Positions 1 to 8,633 are shown, counted from the first letter of the stretch. The stretch: DNA of 64,000 nucleotides from Azospirillum brasilense (GCF_007827815.1 NZ_VITH01000002.1:496001-560000); one strand, 5' to 3'. Program-made: numbers and translations. The notes: generated by a model not told the origin, from the sequence alone.

Positions 1-818
1 GCTTCGACCGCAAGTCCGCCGACATCCTGAACAAGCTCGGCGCCTCCACCGCCGGGATGAGCCGGTCGGCGACCCTGATGGCGTCGCTGGCCGACCAGAC
101 CCATCGGCAGTCCACCGCGACCGCCGCCGCCGCCGAGCAGACGGCCTCCAACGTCCAGACCGTCGCGGCGGCCAGCGAGGAGATGACCGCGGCCATCCAG
201 GAGATCGGCCGGCAGGTCACGCGCTCGAACGAGATCGCCGGGAAGGCCGTCGCCGAGGCCGGCCAGACCAGCGACAGCGTGCGCAGCCTGGCCAGCGCGG
301 CCGGGCGCATCGACGACGTCGTCAAGCTGATCCAGGGCATCGCCGCCCAGACCAACCTTCTGGCGCTGAACGCGACCATCGAGGCGGCCCGCGCCGGCGA
401 GGCCGGCAAGGGCTTCGCCGTGGTGGCGGGGGAGGTCAAGAGCCTCGCCAACCAGACCGCCAAGGCCACCGAGGACATCTCGGCGCAGATCGCCGGCGTG
501 CAGGCGGCGACCCAGGGCACGGTGGCGGCCATCGAGGGGATCGGCGCCACGATCGCCTCGATCAACGAAATCTCCGCCACGATCGCCGCCGCCACCGAGG
601 AGCAGAACGCCACCGCCAGCGAAATCTCGCGCAACATCGTCGAAGCCGCGCGCGGCACCCAGGAGGTCAGCGGCAACATCGCCGACGTGAACGGGGCCGC
701 CACCCAGGCCGGCACCGCCGCCGCCGAGGTTCTGGACTCCGCCAGGACGCTGTCGGAGTGGGCCGACGCGCTGCATCGGGAGGTCACGTCCTTCCTGTCG
801 GCCATCCGGGCGGCGTGA
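1..818 (+). CDS. Methyl-accepting chemotaxis protein, C-terminal part (5' truncated by window)
   Basis: The open frame enters from the left edge (codon phase starts at base 3) and ends at a TGA at 816-818, so only about 271 residues are visible. They form a chemoreceptor signalling domain: a long heptad-rich helix, the hairpin tip with [20 protein letters not shown] and [19 protein letters not shown], then a returning helix. No membrane segment or HAMP appears in the visible part. The visible region closely resembles the C-terminal half of the soluble receptor at 43997-45352, so a protoglobin-like or other soluble sensor may lie upstream (inference). It ends in LSAIRAA without a CheR-tether pentapeptide. 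The protein should couple to CheA/CheW. The family call is secure, but the input domain cannot be seen. Confidence 0.93.
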   Translation, partial: FDRKSADILNKLGASTAGMSRSATLMASLADQTHRQSTATAAAAEQTASNVQTVAAASEEMTAAIQEIGRQVTRSNEIAGKAVAEAGQTSDSVRSLASAAGRIDDVVKLIQGIAAQTNLLALNATIEAARAGEAGKGFAVVAGEVKSLANQTAKATEDISAQIAGVQAATQGTVAAIEGIGATIASINEISATIAAATEEQNATASEISRNIVEAARGTQEVSGNIADVNGAATQAGTAAAEVLDSARTLSEWADALHREVTSFLSAIRAA

Positions 819-913
819 CGGCGCCGGCCATGGGACGTCCATCGGACGGCCATGGCGCGGGGGGCGAAGGCCGCTCTTGACCGGGCGGCCCCGCACCCCC
901 TAATGCTGCTTCC

Positions 914-1183
914 ATGTTCAGCTTATCCAAGATCCTGTTCCTGGCGCTGGTGATCGGCGCGGTGTGGTTCGGCTGGCGCTGGTACAACCGCGTCGGCGCG
1001 GTCGGCCGCGAGCGGCTGCGCGAACGCGAGCGGCGCGGCGGCTCCGGGCCGTCCTCCGCCACCGGCGGCGGCTCGCCCCGGGTGACCGCCGAGGACATGG
1101 AGAAGTGCCCGGAATGCGGCGCCTACGTCGCCCCGCGCTCCGCCGTGGCCTGCGGCCGCCCGGCCTGCCCCTACGGACGCTGA
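914..1183 (+). CDS. Small membrane-anchored zinc-ribbon-like protein
   Basis: This is an 89-residue protein. Residues 5-23 form one hydrophobic helix, followed by a basic Arg-rich stretch (about 28-42), a Gly/Ser linker and a C-terminal four-cysteine motif (CPEC at about 66-69, then two further Cys in GRPACP context). The four Cys suggest one small zinc site facing the cytoplasm. It resembles conserved uncharacterised alphaproteobacterial proteins that end in a Cys-rich module, but I know no function for it. The ATG at 914 is the only start in front of the hydrophobic helix. A hairpin with a T-run at 1222-1247 follows and separates it from glyQ. Confidence 0.7.
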   Translation: MFSLSKILFLALVIGAVWFGWRWYNRVGAVGRERLRERERRGGSGPSSATGGGSPRVTAEDMEKCPECGAYVAPRSAVACGRPACPYGR

Positions 1184-1221
1184 ACCTGCAACCCTTGGCG
1201 GGCGCTTGATTCCGGGAATAC

Positions 1222-1247
1222 CGCCGCGTATCGTGCGGCGCGTTTTT
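1222..1247 (+). terminator. Rho-independent terminator candidate before glyQ
   Basis: A six-base-pair GC stem (CGCCGC / GCGGCG at 1222-1227 and 1235-1240) with a seven-base loop is followed within two bases by five T residues. It is placed to stop transcription of the small zinc-ribbon gene ahead of glyQ. Confidence 0.5.
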
Positions 1248-1272
1248 CCACACCAATCATAAGTGACCGCCG

Positions 1273-2160
1273 ATGGCCTCCCCGAGCGGGTCTTCCCAAG
1301 ACAGCCGCGGCCTGTCCTTTCAGGCCCTGATCCTCAAGCTCCACCAGTTCTGGTCGGAGCAGGGCTGCGTGATCCTCCAGCCCTACGACATGGAGGTGGG
1401 TGCGGGCACCTTCCACCCGGCGACGACGCTGCGCGCGCTTGGCCCGCAGCCGTGGAAGGCGGCCTACGTGCAGCCCTCGCGCCGCCCGAAGGATGGCCGC
1501 TACGGCGAGAACCCGAACCGGCTCCAGCACTACTACCAGTATCAGGTGATCCTGAAGCCCTCGCCGGCCAACCCGCAGGAGCTGTATCTGGAAAGCCTGA
1601 AGGTGCTGGGCATCGACCCCGGCTTGCACGACATCCGCTTCGTCGAGGACGACTGGGAAAGCCCGACGTTGGGCGCCTGGGGCCTCGGCTGGGAGGTCTG
1701 GTGCGACGGCATGGAGGTCACCCAGTACACCTACTTCCAGCAGGTCGGCGGCATCGAGTGCGACCCCGTCGCGGTCGAGCTGACCTACGGGCTGGAGCGT
1801 CTGGCGATGTATGTGCAGGGCGTGGAGAACGTCTACGACCTGGACTTCAACGGGCAGGGCGTCAAATACGGCGACGTGTTCAAGCGCGCCGAGGTCGAGT
1901 ATTCGGCCCACAACTTCGAGCACGCCAACACCGACATGCTGCTCCAGCATTTCAAGGACGCCGAGGCGGAGTGCCAGTCGCTGATCGCCAAGGGCGTCGC
2001 GCTGCCGGCCTACGACCAGTGCATCAAGGCGTCGCACCTCTTCAACCTGCTGGACGCGCGCGGCGTCATCAGCGTCGTGGAGCGCGCCGCCTACATCGGC
2101 CGCGTGCGCGCGCTGGCGAAAGCCTGCTGCGAGGCGTGGACCGCCGGGGGGGCCAAGTAA
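1273..2160 (+). CDS. glyQ: Glycyl-tRNA synthetase alpha subunit
   Basis: This is the catalytic class II subunit of the bacterial alpha2beta2 glycyl-tRNA synthetase, which charges tRNA-Gly with glycine in the cytoplasm. The 295-residue length matches the family. Diagnostic stretches include [20 protein letters not shown] and TFHPATTLR near residues 31-57, the [16 protein letters not shown] region, and YGLERLAMY (motif 3-like) around residues 173-181. The ATG at 1273 gives the usual short N-terminus before [12 protein letters not shown]. glyS begins two bases after the stop codon, so the two subunits are co-transcribed and probably translationally coupled. Confidence 0.98.
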   Translation: MASPSGSSQDSRGLSFQALILKLHQFWSEQGCVILQPYDMEVGAGTFHPATTLRALGPQPWKAAYVQPSRRPKDGRYGENPNRLQHYYQYQVILKPSPANPQELYLESLKVLGIDPGLHDIRFVEDDWESPTLGAWGLGWEVWCDGMEVTQYTYFQQVGGIECDPVAVELTYGLERLAMYVQGVENVYDLDFNGQGVKYGDVFKRAEVEYSAHNFEHANTDMLLQHFKDAEAECQSLIAKGVALPAYDQCIKASHLFNLLDARGVISVVERAAYIGRVRALAKACCEAWTAGGAK

Positions 2161-2161
2161 C

Positions 2162-4261
2162 ATGTCGGTCAACATGCCCGAACTTCTGATCGAGTTCTTT
2201 TCCGAGGAAATCCCCGCCCGCATGCAGGCGCGCGCGGCGGACGACCTCAAGCGCCTCGTCACCGAGAAGCTGGCCGCCAACGGCCTGACCTTCGCGTCGG
2301 CCGAGGCCCATTCCACCCCCCGCCGCCTCGCGCTGGTGATCGACGGCCTGCCCGAGCGCACCGCCGACGTCCGCGAGGAGAAGAAGGGGCCGCGCGTCGG
2401 CTCGCCCGAGCAGGCGGTCGCCGGCTTCCTGAAGTCCGCCGGCCTGACCAGCCTTGACCAGTGCGAGCAGCGCGACACCGGCAAGGGCGTCTTCTACTTC
2501 GCCGTGGCGGAGAAGAAGGGCCGCGCCACCGCCGAGGTGCTGGCCGAGATCATCCCGGCGGTCATGGGCGACTTCCCCTGGCCGAAGTCGATGCGTTGGG
2601 GCACCGGCACGGTGCGCTGGGTGCGCCCGCTGCACTCGATCATCGCGCTGTTCGGCGGCGCGGTGCTGGAGGGTTCGTTCGACCTGGGCGGCGCGCAGGG
2701 CAAGCTGGTGTTCGGCAACAGCACCCGCGGCCACCGCTTCCTGTCGCCGGACGCCTTCACGGTCACCGACTTCGCCGACTACAAGGCCAAGCTGCGCGCC
2801 GCCCACGTCGTGCTCGACCGCGCGGAGCGCAAGGCCAAGATCAAGGCCGACGCCGAGGCGCTCGCCGCGCAGGAGGGGCTGACCCTCTCCCCCGACGACG
2901 GGCTGCTGGAGGAGGTCGCCGGCCTCGTCGAATGGCCGGTCGCCCTGGTCGGCACCATCGACGAGAAGTTCATGGACGTGCCGTCGGAGGTCCTCATCAC
3001 CTCCATGCGCACGCACCAGAAGTATTTCGCCCTGCTGGACAAGGCCGGCAAGATGGCGCCGCGCTTCGTCGTGGTCGCCAACACGGTGACGGCGGACGGG
3101 GGCAAGGCCATCGTCGCCGGCAACGAGCGCGTCCTGCGCGCCCGCCTGTCCGACGCCAAGTTCTTCTGGGACCAGGACCGCAAGACGAAGCTGGAAGACC
3201 GCGTGTCCAAGCTGGGCGCCATCACCTTCCACGCCAAGCTCGGCACGGTGGCGGAGAAGGTCACCCGCGTCCAGGTTCTGGCCGCCGAGATCGCCCGCGC
3301 CATCGGCGCCGACGCGGACGCGGCGACCCGCGCCGCTCTGCTGTCCAAGGCGGACCTCGTGACCGAGGTGGTCGGCGAGTTCCCCGAGGTCCAGGGCATC
3401 ATGGGCCGCTACTACGCGCTGGGCGAGGGCGAGAACCCGGCGGTGGCCGAGGCGATCGCCGAGCATTACAAGCCGCTCGGCCCGTCGGATTCCTGCCCGA
3501 CGGCGCCGGTGTCGGTCGCCGTGGCGCTGGCCGACAAGCTCGACACGCTGGTCGGCTTCTTCGCCATCGACGAGAAGCCCACGGGCTCGAAGGACCCGTA
3601 TGCCCTGCGGCGTGCGGCGCTGGGCATCATCCGGCTGATCCTGGAGAACGGGCTGCGGGTGAACCTGACGCAGCTCTTCAAGGCGGCACACGGCGCCTAC
3701 ACGGTCGGCGGTTTCGCCGCCGCCGACGGCGTCGCCACCGACCTGATGGCCTTCTTCGCCGACCGCCTGAAGGTCACGCTGCGCGACCAGGGCGTGCGGC
3801 ACGACCTCGTGGACGCGGTGTTCGCGCTGGGCGGCGAGGACGACCTCGTCCGCCTGCTGGCCCGTGTGAAGGCGCTCCAGACCTTCGTCGGGTCGGAGGA
3901 GGGGGCGAACCTGCTCGCCGCTTACAAGCGCGCCAGCAACATCGTCCGCATCGAGGAGAAGAAGGACGGCAAGGCCTACGACCAGCTGGTCGATCCGGCC
4001 CTGCTGACGCTCGCCGAGGAAAAGGACCTCTACGGCGCCCTGTCCGCCGCCGGCGAGACGGCCCGGCCACTGCTGGCGCAGGAGGACTTCACCGGCACCA
4101 TGGCGGCGCTGGCCCGCCTGCGCGGCCCGGTGGACGCCTTCTTCGACAAGGTGACGGTGAACGCCGAGCAGGCCGACCTGCGCGCCAACCGCCTGCGGCT
4201 GCTCAGCCAGATCCGGGCGACGCTGAACGCGGTGGCGGACTTCTCGCGCATCGAGGGGTGA
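2162..4261 (+). CDS. glyS: Glycyl-tRNA synthetase beta subunit
   Basis: This is the tRNA-recognising partner of GlyQ. At 699 residues it has the normal length. The N-terminal [18 protein letters not shown] is typical, followed by family regions such as [12 protein letters not shown] and [17 protein letters not shown]-type anticodon-binding region lies at the C-terminus ([21 protein letters not shown]). The annotated ATG lies just past the glyQ stop. An in-frame ATG four codons later (2174), giving MPELLIEF, fits the family start better and is an equally good choice. The operon ends here, and a repeat-rich spacer and shared terminator follow. Confidence 0.98.
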   Translation: MSVNMPELLIEFFSEEIPARMQARAADDLKRLVTEKLAANGLTFASAEAHSTPRRLALVIDGLPERTADVREEKKGPRVGSPEQAVAGFLKSAGLTSLDQCEQRDTGKGVFYFAVAEKKGRATAEVLAEIIPAVMGDFPWPKSMRWGTGTVRWVRPLHSIIALFGGAVLEGSFDLGGAQGKLVFGNSTRGHRFLSPDAFTVTDFADYKAKLRAAHVVLDRAERKAKIKADAEALAAQEGLTLSPDDGLLEEVAGLVEWPVALVGTIDEKFMDVPSEVLITSMRTHQKYFALLDKAGKMAPRFVVVANTVTADGGKAIVAGNERVLRARLSDAKFFWDQDRKTKLEDRVSKLGAITFHAKLGTVAEKVTRVQVLAAEIARAIGADADAATRAALLSKADLVTEVVGEFPEVQGIMGRYYALGEGENPAVAEAIAEHYKPLGPSDSCPTAPVSVAVALADKLDTLVGFFAIDEKPTGSKDPYALRRAALGIIRLILENGLRVNLTQLFKAAHGAYTVGGFAAADGVATDLMAFFADRLKVTLRDQGVRHDLVDAVFALGGEDDLVRLLARVKALQTFVGSEEGANLLAAYKRASNIVRIEEKKDGKAYDQLVDPALLTLAEEKDLYGALSAAGETARPLLAQEDFTGTMAALARLRGPVDAFFDKVTVNAEQADLRANRLRLLSQIRATLNAVADFSRIEG

Positions 4262-4420
4262 TGGGGGAGGGGGTGCCGTTGCGGTGCCCCCACCCTCCCA
4301 CGCTTGCGCGTGGGTCCCTCCCTCCCCCGCTGCGGGGGAGAGGGGCTGAATTCCAAGTCCCCTCCCTCGCCGTAGGCGGGGGAGGGTTAGGGAGGGGGGG
4401 GCCAGTGCAACCACTCCCCA
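4262..4420. repeat. Cluster of GC-rich palindromic intergenic repeats (REP-like)
   Basis: The spacer between convergent glyS and leuA consists of several short palindromes. One is CCCACGC-TTGC-GCGTGGG at 4297-4314, another is CCCCCGC-TG-CGGGGG around 4325-4340, and a looser CCCTCC...GGAGGG pair lies around 4360-4387. The CCCTCCC and GGGGGAGGG arms recall dispersed intergenic repeats known from many alphaproteobacteria. No ORF here looks real. Confidence 0.7.
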
Positions 4421-4430
4421 CCCACCCAAC

Positions 4431-4462
4431 AAAAAAGGGGCGCCCCACCGGGCGCCCCTTTT
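4431..4462. terminator. Bidirectional Rho-independent terminator between glyS and leuA
   Basis: A nine-base-pair perfect stem (GGGGCGCCC at 4437-4445, its complement at 4450-4458) with loop CACC is flanked by six A on the left and four T on the right. It therefore works in both directions. The longer U-run faces leuA, which ends at 4481 on the minus strand. Confidence 0.9.
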
Positions 4463-4480
4463 CCTTGTCCCCAAAACCCC

Positions 4481-6190
4481 TTACCGCGAGGCGCGGTTCG
4501 CGGCGCTGACCAGGGCGCGCAGCGAGGCGGTCACGATGTCCGCGTCCATGCCGACGCCGAACAGCGTGCGCTCGTCCTTGGTCTTCACCTCGACATAGGC
4601 GCAGGCCTGGGCGTCCTCGCCCTCGCCGACGGCGTGCTCGCGGTAGTCCACCACATGCAGGTCGATGCCGGTGCCCTGGCGCAGCGCGTCCAGGAAGGCG
4701 TCGATCGGACCCTTGCCCGAGCCTTTCAGCGTGCTGACCACGCCGTCGCGCGACACCACCACGTTCAGCACGCGGGCGCCGGAGTTCGGGCCGCGCGGCT
4801 CGGTCGAATGCTCGATCAGGGCCAGCGGGGCGTCGATGTCCAGATACTCGGCCTTGAAGGCGTTGTGGATGTCGGCGGGGGCCAGTTCCTTGCCGGTCTC
4901 GTCAGCGATGCGCTGCACCGTCTTGGAGAACTCGATCTGCAGGCGGCGCGGGATCTGGATGCCGTAATCCTTCTCCAGCACATAGGCGATGCCGCCCTTG
5001 CCCGACTGGCTGTTGATGCGGATCACCGCCTCGTAGCTGCGGCCCAGGTCCTGCGGGTCGATGGGCAGGTACGGAACTTCCCAGGTGCCGTGGTTGGACT
5101 TGGCCAGCGCCTTCAGGCCCTTGTTGATGGCGTCCTGGTGCGAGCCGGAGAAGGCCGTGAAAACCAGCTCGCCGGCGTAGGGGTGGCGCGGATGGACGGG
5201 CAGCTGCGTGCAGTATTCGGCAACGCGGACGATCTCGTTGATGTCGTCGATGCGCAGCTCCGGATCGACGCCCTGGGTCAGCAGGTTCAGCGCCAGGGTG
5301 ATCACGTCCACGTTGCCGGTGCGCTCGCCGTTGCCGAACAGCGTGCCTTCCACGCGGTCGGCGCCGGCCAGCATGCCCAGCTCCGCCGCCGCGACGCCGG
5401 TGCCGCGGTCGTTGTGCGGGTGCAGGGAGATGATCGCCGCGTCGCGGTTCTTCATGTTGCGGCAGAACCACTCGATCTGGTCGGCGTGGATGTTCGGGGT
5501 GGACATCTCCACCGTCGCCGGCAGGTTCAGGATGACCTTGTTGGCGGCGTCGGCGCCCCAGGTCTCCATCACCGCCTCGCAGATCTCCAGGGCGAACTCC
5601 AGCTCGGTCCCGGTGAAGCTCTCCGGCGAGTACTGCAGGACGATTTCGGTCTCCGGATGCTCGGCGGCCAGCTGCTTGATCAGCTTGGTGCCGGCGACGG
5701 CGATGTCGACGATGCCCTGGCGGTCCAGCCCGAAGACGACGCGGCGCTGCAGCTCCGAGGTCGAGTTGTACAGGTGGACGATGGCGCGCTTGGCGCCCTT
5801 GATGCCCTCGAAGGTGCGGCGGATCAGCTCCTCACGGGCCTGGGTCAGGACCTGGATGGTCACGCCGTCGGGGATCTTGCCGCCCTCGATGATCTCGCGG
5901 CAGAAGTCGAAATCGGTCTGCGAGGCGGCGGGGAAGCCGATTTCGATCTCCTCGAAGCCCATCTTCAACAGCGCGTCGAACATCGCGCGCTTGCGGTCCG
6001 GACCCATCGGCTCGATCAGCGCCTGGTTGCCGTCGCGCAGGTCCACCGAGCACCAGACCGGCGCCTTCTCAATGGTCCGGTTCGGCCACTGGCGGTCGGT
6101 CAGCTTCACCGGGGCGAAGGGGACGTACTTCTCGTGCTTGGCGGCAGAGGTCGCAGACGTGGTGGCGGCGGGGGTGGCGATGTGGTTCAT
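4481..6190 (-). CDS. leuA: 2-isopropylmalate synthase
   Basis: This enzyme condenses acetyl-CoA with 2-ketoisovalerate, the first committed step of leucine synthesis. The 569-residue protein is the long LeuA form. It has an HMGL-like TIM barrel with DLRDGNQAL near residue 52 and the metal-binding HPHNDRGTG near residue 260, then a C-terminal LeuA allosteric dimer domain from about residue 430 (leucine feedback site). The ATG at 6190 leaves a low-complexity Thr/Ala N-terminus before VKLTDRQWPNRTI. An AAGGGA lies about 12 bases upstream. A leader of about 310 nt with a leucine leader peptide precedes it (6449-6505), which implies control by leucine supply in addition to feedback inhibition. Confidence 0.97.
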   Translation of the reverse strand: MNHIATPAATTSATSAAKHEKYVPFAPVKLTDRQWPNRTIEKAPVWCSVDLRDGNQALIEPMGPDRKRAMFDALLKMGFEEIEIGFPAASQTDFDFCREIIEGGKIPDGVTIQVLTQAREELIRRTFEGIKGAKRAIVHLYNSTSELQRRVVFGLDRQGIVDIAVAGTKLIKQLAAEHPETEIVLQYSPESFTGTELEFALEICEAVMETWGADAANKVILNLPATVEMSTPNIHADQIEWFCRNMKNRDAAIISLHPHNDRGTGVAAAELGMLAGADRVEGTLFGNGERTGNVDVITLALNLLTQGVDPELRIDDINEIVRVAEYCTQLPVHPRHPYAGELVFTAFSGSHQDAINKGLKALAKSNHGTWEVPYLPIDPQDLGRSYEAVIRINSQSGKGGIAYVLEKDYGIQIPRRLQIEFSKTVQRIADETGKELAPADIHNAFKAEYLDIDAPLALIEHSTEPRGPNSGARVLNVVVSRDGVVSTLKGSGKGPIDAFLDALRQGTGIDLHVVDYREHAVGEGEDAQACAYVEVKTKDERTLFGVGMDADIVTASLRALVSAANRASR

Positions 6191-6267
6191 GACGCTTCGT
6201 GATCCCTTGGGAGCCCCGGTTTGTGCGGCGGGGCGTTGTCTCGTGTGGTGTGGGGACCGGCGGGACT

Positions 6268-6302
6268 ACGGTCGCCGAGCTGCCGGACGGCTCAGCGACC
6301 GT
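6268..6302 (-). promoter_or_regulatory. Strong stem-loop in the leuA leader RNA
   Basis: In the leuA transcript, a 13-base arm at 6302-6290 pairs with the arm at 6280-6268 with a single G-U pair, around a nine-base loop. No U-run follows, so it is not a textbook intrinsic terminator. The 10-base motif CTGCGACTTA just upstream of this stem (6306-6315) is an exact copy of one inside the leader peptide coding region (6466-6475), giving possible alternative pairing partners. The role in attenuation is inferred. Confidence 0.5.
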
Positions 6303-6448
6303 TCCTAAGTCGCAGCCCCGGCCCCAGCCGGGAGACACGCTTGACCCCGCAAGGGCGCGTGCCGAAAGGACGCGTGCAACAGGTGCTCATGGGAAAACAG
6401 ACACTTCGACCAGGGAACAGGGCAGACGAACGCAGACGACCCGGACGC

Positions 6449-6505
6449 TCAAAGCGCCGGGGTGATAAGTCGCAGAAGGGCGTTCGTGTGGTCGATGCGA
6501 GTCAT
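6449..6505 (-). CDS. leuL: Leucine leader peptide (attenuation of leuA)
   Basis: This 18-codon ORF reads MTRIDHTNALLRLITPAL. Four of its last nine residues are Leu (LL, L, L), the arrangement expected of a peptide whose translation senses charged tRNA-Leu. An ACGAACGC in the codons for Thr-Asn-Ala can pair with GCGTTCGT just after the stop, an attenuator-type stem. A promoter with TTGACA at 6536-6541 and CAGAGT at 6513-6518 places the transcript start at about 6505-6507, at or next to the AUG, so the ORF has no room for a Shine-Dalgarno sequence. This mirrors the leaderless trpL leader known in Sinorhizobium. The ORF and promoter are visible in the sequence, and the regulatory role is inferred. 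Confidence 0.8.
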   Translation of the reverse strand: MTRIDHTNALLRLITPAL

Positions 6506-6512
6506 GGGGCAC

Positions 6513-6541
6513 ACTCTGCGCAGGCAGGCTTGCTCTGTCAA
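6513..6541 (-). promoter_or_regulatory. Sigma-70 promoter of leuL-leuA
   Basis: On the minus strand a perfect TTGACA (6536-6541) is followed 17 bp later by CAGAGT (6513-6518). The predicted start falls within a base or two of the leuL AUG at 6505. Confidence 0.7.
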
Positions 6542-6580
6542 GCCACGATTCCATGAAATCTTCTTTCGCGGAACGCGGCT

Positions 6581-7303
6581 TCACGTGAAGAACAGCCGGT
6601 AGAGCAGCGGCAGCAGGATCGCCGTCGCCAGCCCGTTCAGCCCCATCCCCAGCCCGGCGAAGGCCCCCGCCACCTCGTTGACTTGGAGCGCGCGGGCAGT
6701 GCCGATGCCGTGGGCGGCCACCCCCAGGCCGAAGCCGCGCGCCCGCCAGTCCGTCACCCGGACGAGGTTCAGCACCCAGGTGCCGAAGGACGCGGCGATG
6801 ATCCCGGTCAGGATCACGAAGACGGCGGTGAGGGAAGGCAGCCCGCCGATCTGTTCCGACACGCCCATGGCGATGGGGGAGGTCACCGATTTCGGCGCCA
6901 GCGACAGCAGCGTGCGCTCCGACGCGCCCAGCGCCCAGGCGATGGCGACGGCGCTCAGCGCCGACGCGGCCGACCCGGTCAGCAGGGCGACCAGCAGCGC
7001 CACGGCGGAGCGGCGAACCTGCTGGAACTGGCGGTAGAGAGGAACCGCCAGCGCCACCGTGGCCGGGCCGAGCAGGAAATGCACAAACTGCGCGCCGTCG
7101 AAATAGGTGCGGTAATCGATCCCCGCCACCATCAGCGCCGCGGCGATCAGCAGCACCGCGATCATCACCGGGTTCAGCGCGGGCCGCCGCCCGAACCGCT
7201 CGAACACCCACATCCCCACTTGATAGGCGGCCAGCGTCAGGGTCAGGCCGGCGAGCGGGCTGGCCGAGAGATAGACCCAGATCTCGTGGAAATCGGGGCT
7301 CAT
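6581..7303 (-). CDS. LrgB/CidB family membrane protein
   Basis: This 240-residue polytopic membrane protein has about seven hydrophobic segments and the family-typical tract with PKSVTSPIAMGVSEQIGGLP near residues 135-155, followed by GTARALQVNEVAGAFAGL near the end. LrgB/CidB proteins act with a small LrgA/CidA partner in murein-hydrolase export or holin-like control, and in some bacteria or plant plastids in glycolate/pyruvate-type transport. The partner gene lies immediately upstream and overlaps by four bases, so the pair is translationally coupled. The substrate cannot be told from the sequence. Confidence 0.9.
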   Translation of the reverse strand: MSPDFHEIWVYLSASPLAGLTLTLAAYQVGMWVFERFGRRPALNPVMIAVLLIAAALMVAGIDYRTYFDGAQFVHFLLGPATVALAVPLYRQFQQVRRSAVALLVALLTGSAASALSAVAIAWALGASERTLLSLAPKSVTSPIAMGVSEQIGGLPSLTAVFVILTGIIAASFGTWVLNLVRVTDWRARGFGLGVAAHGIGTARALQVNEVAGAFAGLGMGLNGLATAILLPLLYRLFFT

Positions 7304-7680
7304 GGCGCGTCCTCCGCGCCGTCGGATTCGGTTTCGGCGTCGGGGCCTTGGCGACTCAGAACGCTCATCACCCAGGCGGTCAGCGCGACGCCGATCAGCG
7401 TGCTGCCCAGCAGGGCGGCGGCGATGGGCAGCGCCTCCGCCTCCAGCCGGTTGAGATGGGCCATCACCCCGACGCCCGCCGGAACGAAGAGAAGGGAGAG
7501 GTGGCGCAGGATGCCGCCCGCCGTCTCCTGCAACGGCTCCGGCACGCCGCCGCGGACCAGCAGGCCGACGAACAGCAGGACCATGCCCAGCACCGGCCCC
7601 GGCACGGGCAGATGCAACAGGCGGGCGGTCACTTCCCCCACCAGCTGGCAGGAGAGAAGAAGGGTCAGGGTGCCGAGCAT
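7300..7680 (-). CDS. CidA/LrgA family holin-like protein
   Basis: This 126-residue protein has four hydrophobic segments and the family signature PVPGPVLGMVLLFVGLLVRG near residues 25-44, followed by LLFVPAGVGVMAH. It pairs with the LrgB-type protein encoded directly downstream (four-base overlap). Its C-terminus is an acidic tail. The ATG at 7680 sits directly before the first hydrophobic segment, as in the family. Confidence 0.9.
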   Translation of the reverse strand: MLGTLTLLLSCQLVGEVTARLLHLPVPGPVLGMVLLFVGLLVRGGVPEPLQETAGGILRHLSLLFVPAGVGVMAHLNRLEAEALPIAAALLGSTLIGVALTAWVMSVLSRQGPDAETESDGAEDAP

Positions 7681-7755
7681 CGGCGGGCTCCAGGCTTTTC
7701 AGGGAAGTGGCCGCAGCCTAATCCCGGAGCCCGCCGCGGGGGGAGAGGATATGCC

Positions 7756-8415
7756 CTACCGCTCCAGCAGTTGAGCCTTGAGCCAGTCGCGCAGCTCGCG
7801 GCAGACGGCCTCGGCGGTCTCGTCCAGGCAGTGGCCGGCGCCGGGCATCAGGACCAGCTTCTTCGGCTCGCGCGCCATGCGGTGGACGTGGATGGAGCAC
7901 ATCGGCGTCAGCACCTCGTCGGCCTCGCCATGGACCAGCAGCACCGGGCAGCGGAGGTCCGCCACCGCGTCGGTGCCCAGCCCCTGTGTCGCCAGCGTCA
8001 CCACCGTGCAGACCGCGCCGCGGTTGGAGGCCGCGGCCTGGATCGCCACCGCCCCGCCGAAGGAATGGCCGACCAGCGCCACATGGTGGATGCCCATGCG
8101 GCCGAGGAAGGTCAGACCGCACAGCGCGTCGTAGACCGCCTCGTCCAGCGCGCGCGGGTTGCGGTAGCGGACGCGCAGCGAGGCGATGCCGTCGGGCTTG
8201 AGTTCGTCCGCCAGCCGCGGATAGAGCCCGCGGGCCGGCGAGTCGAAGCCGCCGCCGACACCGCCCAGCCAGATGACCCCCAGCGTTCCCGCCGCCTTGT
8301 GCCCGTCAGGGGCGGGATAAAGGCGGGCGTCCACGGTGCCGCGGTCGGTGTCCAGGCGGACGGGGGCGAATCCCTCGTCCATGGTGTCACCGATCTGCGC
8401 CGACAGGAGCGGCAT
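7756..8415 (-). CDS. Alpha/beta hydrolase (dienelactone-hydrolase-like)
   Basis: This is a 219-residue single-domain hydrolase. The nucleophile elbow GHSFGG lies near residues 108-113. A likely acid is the Asp in HGEADEV, and the catalytic His is in PGAGHCLDET near residue 195, so the triad appears complete. VIWLGGVGGGFDSPARGLYP probably forms the oxyanion loop. The frame stays open upstream to 8604, but the extra 63 residues look non-coding. ATG 8415 (MPLLSAQIGD) is preferred. There is no signal peptide, so the protein is cytoplasmic. The substrate is unknown. Confidence 0.85.
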   Translation of the reverse strand: MPLLSAQIGDTMDEGFAPVRLDTDRGTVDARLYPAPDGHKAAGTLGVIWLGGVGGGFDSPARGLYPRLADELKPDGIASLRVRYRNPRALDEAVYDALCGLTFLGRMGIHHVALVGHSFGGAVAIQAAASNRGAVCTVVTLATQGLGTDAVADLRCPVLLVHGEADEVLTPMCSIHVHRMAREPKKLVLMPGAGHCLDETAEAVCRELRDWLKAQLLER

Positions 8416-8493
8416 GGGTGTTCTCCGGCTTGCCAGGGTCTTGCGGGCGTTAACAGGCCAGCGGGTGCCGGTGTTGCTTCGGCCTGTTGCTTC

Positions 8494-8520
8494 GGAACCT
8501 CGCCGCACCGTCTCCGGTTG
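8494..8520 (+). promoter_or_regulatory. EcfG-like (general stress) promoter candidate for the DUF3775 operon
   Basis: GGAACC at 8494-8499 is followed after 15 bp by CGGTTG at 8515-8520. The alphaproteobacterial EcfG consensus is GGAAC-N16/17-CGTT, so the spacing fits and the -10 differs at one base. Matching copies occur at 20424-20450 and 23800-23825. The rest of the 8416-8633 spacer shows nothing else notable. Confidence 0.55.
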
Positions 8521-8633
8521 TGCCGGGAGGCGGTTCGTGACGCGGGCCGCTTTCCGACGAACCAGCAGCCCCGGCCCGCAGCCCCGGCTGTCGGCGTCGG
8601 GCAAAGCCGTGCAACTGAAAAGAAGTGCGACAC

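Noticed and set aside
2069..4474. 801-residue minus-strand ORF opposite glyS
   Set aside because: It is a long shadow frame produced by GC-rich codon use in glyS. It has no family features and is fully antisense to a certain gene.
4634..6202. 522-residue plus-strand ORF opposite leuA
   Set aside because: It is antisense to leuA with typical GC-skewed shadow composition.
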